Below are positions 53,715 to 63,250 of a stretch of 64,000 nt of DNA, one piece after another. How positions within the stretch are numbered: the stretch's first letter is position 1; every line of letters starts with the position of its first letter. The stretch comes from Cordilura impudica (taxonomy: Eukaryota; Arthropoda; Insecta; Diptera; Scathophagidae). The stretch is from positions 165,682,461-165,746,460 of the forward strand of contig OY821521.1 of the NCBI GenBank assembly GCA_963682025.1, read 5' to 3'. Below the pieces are notes generated by a model. It searched no databases and had not been told where the DNA came from. It saw nothing but the letters and a program-made list of their open reading frames with translations. Both the position numbers and the translations under genes were made by a program.

Positions 53715-53855
53715 AAAAGGGTTATTACATATCATAAGTTTTATAAGTCACACCGATTTTGTCTTACGTCTTACGCTGTTTTTGTGATTGTATTGTGAAA
53801 TAGATTTTTACCCCCCCCCCCCCCAACGCTCACATAGATGTTTACAAATCAAATA
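53715..53855 (-). mobile_element. GATGTGTAAACATC element, copy 4 (one end only)
   Basis: TACATATCATAAGTTTTATA, TTTGTCTTACGTCTTACGCT, GTGATTGTATTGTGAAATAG, a run of 14 C, and ATAGATGTTTACAAATCAAA match the same end as in copies 2 and 3. The opposite end is not found before 49.7 kb, so the T-rich array lies where the element's interior should be, and the far end is lost or too decayed. Confidence 0.65.
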
Positions 53856-54900
53856 TTAAAAAAATATTTCCAAGTTTTTATTCACACATTAAAAATGTTT
53901 AAATAATTTTAAAAATTTTAATATTTTTTACTCACATAAGTGCACACGTTAAAAACATATTAAAAAATTATTTTGAAATATTAAAGTATGAAATCAAATT
54001 TCTTTTTAAAAAAACATTGCACCATCCACTTTAAAAAAATATAATTTTTTTTTATTTTGCTTATTCACTTCATAGCATTTTTTTTATGTTAAATAGAAAA
54101 TGAATGAAAATGAAAATAAAAAAATATTTTTCGGTTCTTAATCACATAAGGGTACCACCACCTATATTAAAAAATGCTTTAAAAATAATTTTGTAAATTA
54201 CAAAAGATATATTAAACTTAGAATCATGCTTTTTAAGAAATATATAAAAGAATTAAAATATTTATTATTATTCACATAGGGGTACCCCATATACTATTTT
54301 CTTTTCTTTTTCAAATAAATTTTTAAATTAAAATTAAAATTAAAAATTGAAAGAAAAATAAATATGTTGTAATTAACGTTACCCTATACTATACTAAAAA
54401 TATTTGTAAAATATATTTTAAATTTTCAAATAATATTTTATAGTATTTATATATATAATTTTCTCGTAAGGCCACTACCCCCTTACTAATAATTTGTTAA
54501 TTGATAATTTGGGAAACGCGTTTTTTTATATGAAATATTGAAAACATATAAAAAAAATTAAAACAAATTTTTTTCCACATAAGTGTACCCACTATATTAA
54601 AAATGTTTTAAAAAATTATTTTGAAATTTTAGAGTATAAAATAAAATATATACATATTTATTTATTATTTCGCATAAATGTTTTTTTTTTAATATAAACT
54701 GGAAAATTCAACATTCTCACATAGGATATATTAAATACGATCTTTTAAAAAAATATATATATTATTTAAAAAATTAAAATATATTTTATTTTATTTCATT
54801 AATATAAGGGTACACCCTAAAAAAATATTTTTTAAATATATTTGAAGTAATAAAATTATATTTCCACACATATGATATATTAAACATAGTACTGTCTTCT
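53856..54900 (+). repeat. Degenerate CACATAAGGGTACCC-type repeat, right block
   Basis: Motifs at about 53,934 (CTCACATAAGTGCACAC), 54,142 (TCACATAAGGGTACCA), 54,273 (TTCACATAGGGGTACCCC), 54,575 (CCACATAAGTGTACCCAC), 54,716 and 54,803 are separated by AAAAATGTTTTAAAAATTAT-like filler. The unit is roughly 130-200 bp, heavily diverged. Confidence 0.6.
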
Positions 54901-55787
54901 TAAAAAATATTTAAAAAACATATATGGCTAATTCGATAATGACAGACATGACATTCAGTGATTTTTCTACTCCAATATTATACTGTAAAAATTTTTCGTT
55001 GTTCATAAAAATATACAAAATTATGCAGACGAACTTGACCAACATATTTACCATTAGAAAAAGTGAGAAAGTATTATTGTTATCAATAATTGGGGGGCAA
55101 AAGCAGTCGTGACACACCAGACATCATTTTAGAGGATGTTTGTAAAACACAGAAAAGATCTGAAGTTATTGTACGGTAAATAAGAAAACAGTTGTTTATA
55201 GTTGTTATAAGAGCTAGTTTATTAATAAGGCATATAAATAACATGAATTGTAAAATAAATTATAGTAAATAGAAGTATTTTGTAACGTGACAGACATGAC
55301 ACAGCCTTCATTTTCAAAATTACTTAATTACACTTTTCCTTTCTTACTGGAAAAATAAGGGGGAAATATTGAAAAATAAATCTAACAAACTATTGTCATA
55401 TGTTCAATAAAAATTATTTAAATTAAAATTTTAAAATTGGGCCTAAGGTTGGATATATATAAATATTTTTTATTCTCATGAGGCTACCACCTTGATAGTA
55501 ATTTATTAAGGGATAGAAATAACAATGACATATACAATTTTATATATTTCTTAAAATTTAAAGTGAAATGCTATTAACAGACTAAGACTATATTCAAATG
55601 TATTTAAGACATTTTTTTTTTTTTTTCAGATAACAAATATTTATAAGAAAAAAATTATCAAAATATTTGTTTTCAATAGAAATAATCTATTGAAGTTATC
55701 TATAGAATAATGTCCATACAATATTTATATAGATTTTTTTAGTTGAACCCAAAAGTCCTAAAGATTTTTTTATATAAATTCTTTTAG
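54901..55787. other. AT-rich DNA, with a repeated GTGACAGACATGACA word
   Basis: No gene is seen. ATGACAGACATGACATTC (54,939) and GTGACAGACATGACACAG (55,288) share a 13-base word in the same orientation about 350 bp apart. Short overlapping frames on both strands are not convincing. Confidence 0.35.
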
Positions 55788-55901
55788 ATTCAAATAGTAT
55801 CTAAAATCATTTTCTTTAAATTCATTTTTATTATGAAAACGGCAATTCAAATAGTATCTAAAATCATTTTCTTTAAATTCATTTTTATTATGAAAACGGC
55901 A
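55788..55901 (+). repeat. Perfect 57-bp tandem duplication
   Basis: The 57-bp block ATTCAAATAGTATCTAAAAT... at 55,788-55,844 is repeated exactly at 55,845-55,901. Perfect identity in a rapidly decaying region means a very recent duplication, or a collapsed or expanded assembly artefact. Confidence 0.9.
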
Positions 55902-57279
55902 ATTCGCTTTTCTAAAAATTTGGGCTTAAAAAACAATAAAATCACTAGTCCATTGTTAGGCCGTTGTAATTATTTGCAAAGAAAAGCATAATCAAAGGTT
56001 CATCACTTATTCAATATTTGGAAAAATTATCATATATATACTACAATCATTTAGACAGACAGAATTCTAAGAACAATTTTCTATATGTAGCTTTCATTCA
56101 AAATTCACATTACAATTGTTATCTACGCGTAAGTAATCCATGTTTATTATATTAATATGAATTTGTATAAAAAATACGAAATTATTAATGACGCACTGGT
56201 TTTTTTTTTTGCTTGCTGCCTTTTGTTAAATGTTGGCTGGTAATGAATAATTCATCGTCATGAATATTTTTGTGTACAAAAAAAATATATATTAAGAATT
56301 TATATGAAAATTTTTTGTAAATATTATTTCGTTTTTGTTTCTCTTCACAGTGGATTTCAACACGGTTACCAGTGGATGTAGGTATTTGATGTTTTGTTTT
56401 GAGTGTTTAATATTCGAAGTTTCATTTAGATACGCTTAGCTATTCAATATATATCATTTTGGAGATATATTTTACATTTATAAATATCTTACGCATACTA
56501 TAAGGCTTAATATTTCACAGCATATCCAAAGTAAACTATAAACACTGCAAATTGCTCTTCAAAATTACTTCTTTTCATTAGTTATGAAAACTCTCACTCT
56601 TAAAATATTTTTTAAACATCCAACAAATTTTTCTCCAAAAGTTTGAAAACATATAGTTTCTATAAATTATGGCTTTAAAAATTAAATACCTTATTCAGAA
56701 AGTTTATATATTCGAACTCAAAGTTAATTTTTATCCACAGATTGCAATAGTCTATATAAATTATACAAAAATTAAGTTTGTTATTCTAGATGCAAATAAT
56801 AGCTACTCACGTAAAACAAGTAGAGTCTATCCGCTCGTTCGCCTGTATTTGAAAATTACGAGATCACTCCTTCAATACAAGGACAAAGGCTTCCGTTTAA
56901 TAAGAAAAATGTTTTTTTTTATTATTAGAAAATGGCCATAATTTATCGAGGAGCTCAAAAATTATAAGTGAGGAGAGCTCCCTATATACGAGTATCATAG
57001 AAATTCGGATATACTGGTATAATTTCATATTTTACTGTTTTTTTATAAAAAAAAAATTTCTGCCTAAGGTTGTTAATGGTGAATAATAATTTTTTAAGTT
57101 CAAAAAACTTATTCACCACAAGAATTTTTTCCACGACAATAAATTTTCTGCCCCCCAAAAACAAATTTTTTTTCATAAAACGCAAATTTACTTTCAGCTC
57201 TAAAATTCGTTTAACACACAAAAAAATTTTTTCACCACCAACAATTGTTTTCAATCAATCGTGTGCAATGCCATTTAAA
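55902..57279. other. AT-rich DNA, nothing firm
   Basis: A 90-codon plus-strand frame (56,669-56,941) has no recognised domain. At about 57,100-57,245 the words TTCACCACAAGAATTTTTTC and TTTTTTCACCACCAACAATT resemble the satellite at 60.8-63.2 kb and may be a fragment of it. Confidence 0.35.
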
Positions 57280-57344
57280 AAAAATCAATGTGAGTGCGAT
57301 CACAGGGGAGATGTGAAAACATCTACACCTTTTCCAGTTGTATT

Positions 57345-57475
57345 TCAGAAAGTATCAAATGTATTTCAGAATACATCAAATATATTTCAGAAAGTATCAA
57401 ATTTATTTCAGTAAACATAAAACGTATTTCAGAAATTATCAAATGTATTCAGAAAATATCAATTGAATTTCACAC
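57345..57475 (+). repeat. About 22-bp tandem repeat TATTTCAGAAAGTATCAAAT
   Basis: Six units of TATTTCAGAAA(G/T)TATCAAAT(G) with small changes. The unit resembles the degenerate words at 1,195-1,570. Confidence 0.85.
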
Positions 57476-57499
57476 CTAAGTTTATTTTCGACTTCTTCA

Positions 57500-57835
57500 A
57501 AGTTTTTCTAGTATTTAGCTTTTTAAACTCACAGCACACCTATCGGTTCTGCTTACTAAAAAAGTTCTGTCAATAGCAAATATACACTTGAATATTTAAA
57601 ATTAACGAAAAAGATTTGTGATTTTTCTAAACACAGAGCGAACTCGGCGGTTTTGCTTAGTAAAAAGTTCTGTTAATAGCAAATATATACTTGAATATTA
57701 AAAAAAAAAAACAACTCTGTAAGTTTGTGAACATGTTAAACTCACAGCACACATAGCGGTCAATAGCTTGAATATTTAAAATTAACGAAAAAGATTCGTG
57801 ATTTTGCTAAACAGACAGCGAACTCGGCGTTTCTG
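57500..57835 (+). repeat. Interleaved direct repeats in GATGTGTAAACATC copy 3
   Basis: ACTCACAGCACACCTATCGG at about 57,529 recurs as ACTCACAGCACACATAGCGG at about 57,740. AAAATTAACGAAAAAGATT at about 57,598 recurs at about 57,778. AAAGTTCTGTCAATAGCAAA at about 57,562 recurs at about 57,665. Blocks of about 105 and 180-213 bp were duplicated in tandem. Confidence 0.75.
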
Positions 57836-57954
57836 ATTACTATTTACACCAATACACTTAGATATACCACACACCGATTTTCCATTACGCTGTTGTTGTG
57901 ATTGTATTGTGAGCGCATAGATGTTTACACATCAAAAGGAAAAGTCGGGCAAAG

Positions 57955-59467
57955 CAGAGTGAGGTTAAAAAGCTTCAAAACTAAGAATGAGAAAAGTGAG
58001 AGAGAGGAAGAAGTCTGAGTCCTGCTTGAGCCAACAGCATACAACCAAAGCATATTCAACACCACGATCATTTGAAAAAGCAGTGGCAAGAATTAAAAAA
58101 TCTTTGCCATGTAGTCCAAGTAAAAAGCAAGCACTTGTCGACCAATTAGCTTCAGACTTGTAGCTTACAAGTCCATCTCCTAAACCTGTATGACCTTTCT
58201 AAAAATACTAAAGAGAGATGCTTTTCAATTGTTCAAAATTGATCATCCTAATATTGAAATAGGGTTGTAAATGTTTTGTGGGCTTCGACCCTCCGAAGTA
58301 AAAACTGTCGGATGTAAAGATCAAGAAGTTTGCTGTTTGCACATATTGTGAAAATGTTGCCTTTCTTCAAAAAGTGTGCAAATGATATTAAGGCTGCAAA
58401 TGACACAATTGATTTAATTGTTTGCAATAAAAATAATTCTGATTGTATGAAACAAAAGCGTAAAAATTACCAAATGTGTAAATCAATGGAACAAAGGAAA
58501 ATTGTTCTAGGAGCTAAAAAATTTATTGAGGAGCTGCTGATTTCACAATTAAACATACTCTTTACTTCCAGGTCAGCTGTTAATGCACATCGACTTCTCT
58601 CAGAATTAGCAAATGAAACACCAGAATGAAGTGATGGCTGCTCGCTGGAACACTGACCAAGATTTATCTGTAACAGTCTACACTGCGGTAGTTTATTTTA
58701 AGCGAGTAGAAGATGTAGGTTTGGAAACTAAATGTTATGCTGTGATATGCGATTGCAATCGGCACACTTCTGCGATTGTTAGTCTTCAATAAAGCAATAA
58801 TTGAAGAAATTAAAAAAAAACGGTGAATCTTAATATCACAAGCATACACATTTGGTCAGATGATGCAGCAGCACATTTTAGAAAAGGTACAGCATGTCAT
58901 TGATGTTTTCTGATGTGTTATATGTTGAATGGAACTTCAGTGCTTCGTACCACGGACAAGGGCCCATAGGGGCTGTTTTGAAGCGGCATGTGTGGAAAAA
59001 GGTGTTGCAAGGAAAAACAATAATTAAAAATGCATTTGAATTTTTTATTTTTTTCAGACACAATTATAACGTTCCTTTTTTTTTATAGAAAAAGAATTTT
59101 TACAGGTACTGGTTGATATCGAAAATGGTTTTCAGCGCATAAAAGAACTGAAAGGCACACAGTCTTGTCACTGTGCAAGGAAAACAACAAGCTCGTTTGA
59201 TGTTGACATGTTTTTAAACACTGGAGATGAAATCCCACTCAGCACCATACCCAATCTGATGGAAACAAAAGTGAATTGTTCTTTAACTGGTGGCGGAATT
59301 TCTATTGTATTGGAGAATTACTACAGCATATTTTATGTGCAGACGATGTGCAAATGGTGGAAAAAAATTTATTATATCTGGTCCCATCCAGCTAATGAGA
59401 AACTTGCCTTTCCATATAAATTTCAAAATAGAAGGAACATTATTTTCCTATATAAAAATTTAAATTA
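57955..59467 (+). pseudogene. Decayed unidentified gene with HIWSD-AAAHF and HGQGPIG regions
   Basis: Conserved-looking coding in several frames keeps one order. A basic start (RAKQSEVKKLQ, then SFEKAVARIKKSLPCSPSKK at about 58,060) is followed by a Cys-rich part (CTYCENVAFLQKVCK in one frame, NDTIDLIVCNKNNSDCMKQK in another). Next come VMAARWNTDQDLSVTVYTAV and VYFKRVEDVGLETKCYAVIC (58,632-58,755), ITSIHIWSDDAAAHFRK (58,830-58,885), and DVLYVEWNFSASYHGQGPIG then AVLKRHVWKKVLQGKTIIKN (58,910-59,035). After a possible intron end (TTTTTTTCAG at 59,049-59,058) comes SCHCARKTTSSFDVDMFLNT to a stop at 59,465-59,467. From memory, proteins with HIWSDG and SHGKGP...GG.VKR boxes are multi-copy in arthropod genomes and of unknown function. 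This copy has frameshifts, stops and a short deletion after HGQGPIG. Confidence 0.6.
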
Positions 59468-59687
59468 ACTTCTTGAACCTCCATCTCAGTATCCAAATGG
59501 GTATCTCTGTTCCTTTTTCTTTTGTATTTTTAATATCAATTTTTTTTTTAATAAAGTTGAATTTTTCTTGTTTTAAAACAAAAACCCATAAATGATAAAA
59601 ATAATTCATTTTATGAAAAAATGAGTGTTGTTTTCAATTTTAGTTATCAAAACATTTTCTAGTCAGTTTGGACAAGAAAGTAGGTAA
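59468..59687. other. AT-rich 3' flank of the decayed gene
   Basis: Contains AATAAAG (59,551) that could be the pseudogene's polyadenylation signal, otherwise nothing. Confidence 0.3.
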
Positions 59688-60055
59688 TCTATAATATTAA
59701 TAGGCTACGCGATTTCTTGTTACCGATGTTTTGTTCTACCGTTTTATCCCCCTTTTGACCAAATGTATATTATTTGAAAAGTACTTCTTTTTAGCTGTTC
59801 GCCAGATTTACAGATTTTTTAATTTTTTCCTTTATTTTGAGTAAATAGCATTTAAAGTTGCTACTAACACATACATAAAATTATACATATGCCATGTGTG
59901 TGCTTATTAAATTTGTTAATGTGTTTGTTAATGAGTTTGTTATCTTCATTCACTATAATAATAAACCAAAAAAGTGTTGGTTTGTGAATTGGCTAAGTTG
60001 CAAAATAAAGTTGCCTAGAAATTGCACTCGAATTTCGAGCGCTGGAATCTGCTAG
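59688..60055 (+). mobile_element. Non-autonomous Helitron, copy 8
   Basis: A 368-bp copy in plus orientation. It starts TCTATAATATTAATAGGCTA after host A and ends GGAATCTGCTAG before host T. It carries the palindrome CTCGAATTTCGAG about 15 bases before the end. This is one of the best preserved members and can serve as the reference for the family. Confidence 0.9.
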
Positions 60056-60827
60056 TATAAATAAATTTTTTTAATTAAAATATTCTGTCATCTATGGTAT
60101 TATTGTGTGTGTATAAACTCAATTAATGAATATTTGTAATATATTTTTTTTAGCTTTTTGGGTCTCAAGAGGTTGTGACCGAGTTCAAGATCCAATTGTT
60201 ACGTTAGTCGCGATACGTTAGTCACACATATAAAATTATAAAAATATTAATAAATGTTTATGGTTAATTATTTATCACATTAAAACTGTTCTTACTACAT
60301 ACTTAACATTCTCATGTATTGCTATAATTAATTATAGATTTTTTCCATTAATAAAATTCAGAAGAATTTTGTGCCAAAGTTAACATAACTTTCATGTGGT
60401 AACAAAAATGTTACGTTAGTCACACAACCAAAATTGAATTAATACTTTGAAAGAGTTAATCATTTAAAATTGTTTTTATAGCTCTTTTTAAAAAAGTACC
60501 TTTTTTAAATATTTGTGTAGTGATTATATTGGTTTGTTTTATTTTTTAATAAAATTATGATAATTAAAAACTTACAATTTAAATAGAAACCAACATTATT
60601 TACCTGCAATGAAAAGAAGATAAAATTTGTTTGAAATTAAATTAAATTAACGTAAATATTAAAATTAAATATTTATAATTAAAATATGTTATTCAAAACA
60701 TTTACTAGTTTTATATGATATGCAAAGCTATTGGCATTTTTCAGAGTTTATTTGAGAGTATTCTATCTTGTTATAGCTTGGTGATATATGTCTAATGTTA
60801 CGTTAGTCACAATGGAATGACCCATAT
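60056..60827. other. AT-rich DNA with repeated GTTACGTTAGTCAC words
   Basis: TTACGTTAGTC(G/A)C occurs at about 60,198, 60,212 (as ATACGTTAGTCAC), 60,410 and 60,797, all in the same orientation. No gene or transposon end is recognised around them. Confidence 0.4.
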
Positions 60828-63250
60828 GTTTTAAATCAAATTTTTTTCAACACTAAGCAATTCTTTTTCACCTCAATAATTTTGTCGACTTAAAAATACC
60901 TTTCGACTTCCAATTTTTTTTTATACCCTATACCACTATGTGGTTTGGGTATAATGACTTTGTGCTGCTGTTTGTAACTACCAAAAATATTTGACCTAGA
61001 CCCATCTTTTATTATACCGCTCGAATCAGAATCACTATCTGATTCGAATTAGCGATGTCCGTCCGTGTGTCCGTCCGTCCGTCTGTGTGTCCATGTAAAC
61101 CTTGTAATCAAACTGCAGGTCGCAAATATGAGTATATTTTGATGAAATTTGGCATATAAGCTTTCATCGGCCATAGGATGAACGGTATTGAAATTGGTGA
61201 AAATCGGTCCATGCTCAGACCTAGCCCCCATACGAATGACCCCTATGAAATCGACATAAATTGCCATAACATCCAAATTATCATATAGATCCTACTCAAA
61301 TTGGGTTTGTATGCATTTATTACATACATTAATGAGTAGTCCAAAAATTGTCCCTATGGGACAACCCTTTCTCATAGGCCCCATGTAGAGCTGCTTCCGG
61401 ATCTGCATTTAAATCTATCAAAAACCAAAAATATTTTACTGATTCTTTTCAAATTTTGTTTGTATATATTTTTGCAAAATACAAGAGACCTTACCAAACA
61501 TGATCAGGATCGGTCCAATTTTAGGCCTAGTGCCCATATAGATATAGCTTCCGATATGAACTTTTTCATATCTGCAGCCAAAAAAATTAATAAAAATTCC
61601 ACTCAAATTTGGTTTATCTTATTTTCTATGTCCAGTTAGTTTGGCCTAAGAGATAGGGTCTCTAAACGCATGGTATAGGGTATCGTATAGTCGGTCTAGA
61701 CCGACTATAATTTTCTTACTTTTTTTTTTTTTTTTTTTTTTTAACAGAAATAGTAAAAAAGGATTATGTTTTTTAATTAAAACATTTTTTCGCCTCAAAA
61801 ATTTTTTTTTATAATTTGACGGACATCACAGCTGTGAAATATGATTAAGCAGACATGCTCGTAGTTTATGCTTTATATTAAATACTTTTTTCACCACTAA
61901 TCAATTTCTTCACCTCAAAAATTTCCTTGACTTATTAATGTATTTTTTCTTCAAAAATATTTCTATTTTAAAAACTAGTTGAAACTAAAAAAATATCTTG
62001 CAAATTTCGTAGATAAATATATGTTTTAAATCAAACAAATTTTTCACCACTAAAAAGAATTTATATATGTTTCAAATCAAAATTTTTTTGACCACTAGTC
62101 AATTTTTGTACAGCACAAATTTCCTTCACTCCAAAATATATTTTTCACTGCAATAATATGTTTACTTTAAAACAAAGTTGAAATCAAAAATGTTTCTTGC
62201 AGATATATTCTACCTGAATATATGATTTAAGTAAAAAAAAAAAATTGTCACTAGACATTTTTCTCATCTCAAAAATTCCTTAACTTAAGATATTTTTCAA
62301 TTGAAGAATATTTTTAATTTAAAACTAAGTTCAAACTAAAAAGACATCTTGCAGATATGGTAGAAGTGAAATATGTTTTTAAGTGAAACATTTCTTACCG
62401 CTAAATATTTTTTTAACTTATTTTTTTTAACTAACCAAACATTCTAGCAGTAAAATATGTTTTAAATAACAAATTTTTTTTTTACCTCTCTTCACCATGA
62501 CTTAATAATAATATGTTTACTTTAAAACTAAGTTGAAATCAAAAAGGTATCTTGCAGACATATTCTACCTGAATATATGATTTAAGTAAAACAAAAATTT
62601 CACCACAAAATAATTTTTTCACCTCAAAAATATGCTTCACTTAAAAATATATATTTTACTTCAAAAATATTTTGAATTTAAAACTAAGCTAAAACTAATA
62701 AGTGATTTTTTTTCACTACTAAATATTTTTTTACCTAAAAAAATCATAGGAATAAAATATATCTTTTAAATCACAAATTCTTTTCACAACAAAAGAATTA
62801 TTTCACCTCGAAAATTTTCTTAAACATATATTTTTCAATGCAAAAATATTTTTAATTTAAACCTAAGTTAAACCAAAAAATTAAATATTGTAGACATCGT
62901 AAAAGTGAAATCTGTTACTTAAATCAAAACATTTTGCCACGACTTTTTAGCCATAAAAATGTCCTTGACTTAAAAATATATTTTCCATTTTAAAAATGTT
63001 TGTATTTTAAAACAAATGTGAAGCTAAAAAGATATCTTGCAGGCATCCTAGAAGTGAAATATGTATTTTAAATCAAAGATTTTTTTCACCACTAAATAAT
63101 TTTTTAATAATCTTCTTGATTTAAAAATATACTTCACTTGAAACACATTTTTGCTTTTAAACTAAGTTTTAACTAAAAAGGTATCTTGCAAACATCGCTA
63201 AAGCGAAATTAGTTTTTTAAATCAAATATTTTTCTCACCACAAAAAAAAA
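60828..63250 (+). repeat. About 155-bp AT-rich satellite array, interrupted
   Basis: Degenerate units contain, in order, ATCTTGCAGACATC, (T)AGAAGTGAAATATG, TTTAAATCAAA, TTTTTCACCACTAAA, TTTTTCACCTCAAAAAT, CTTGACTTAAAAATATA and AAAACTAAGTTGAAACTAAA. The TCTTGCA landmark lies at about 62,000, 62,196, 62,348, 62,548, 63,036 and 63,184, giving 150-200 bp spacing. Two units (62,196 and 62,548) share ATTCTACCTGAATATATGAT, so an alternating variant or a two-unit higher-order repeat may exist. The first part (60,828-60,922) is cut from the rest by an ATACCC element. Confidence 0.8.
60923..61706 (+). mobile_element. ATACCC-family repeat, most complete copy, inside a satellite
   Basis: The 5' end ATACCCTATACCACTATGTG and 3' end TGGTATAGGGTAT (61,671-61,683) are followed by TAGTCGGTCTAGACCGACTA and TAATTTTCTTACTTT, then poly(T). 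At about 760 bp between the inverted ends this is the longest copy. Core landmarks are CGATGTCCGTCC and a (GTCC)n-type run at 61,050-61,082. It splits the surrounding satellite in two, so it inserted after the satellite formed. The poly(T) on both sides of the element suggests insertion into a T-run. Confidence 0.82.

Larger units (their letters stand above)
57280..57935 (-). mobile_element. GATGTGTAAACATC element, copy 3, with tandem repeats inside
   Basis: The left end is ATGTGAGTGCGATCACAGGG and GATGTGAAAACATC (57,310-57,323). The right end is TTACGCTGTTGTTGTGATTG, TATTGTGAGCGCATA and GATGTTTACACATC (57,919-57,932). The interior is different again from copies 1 and 2: a short-unit tandem array (57,345-57,475) then a mosaic of 105- and 180-213-bp duplications. 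This supports conserved ends with variable, repeat-rich interiors. Confidence 0.7.

Noticed and set aside
57070..57414. 114-codon frame across the left end of GATGTGTAAACATC copy 3
   Set aside because: It crosses an element boundary and a tandem repeat and has no counterpart in other copies.
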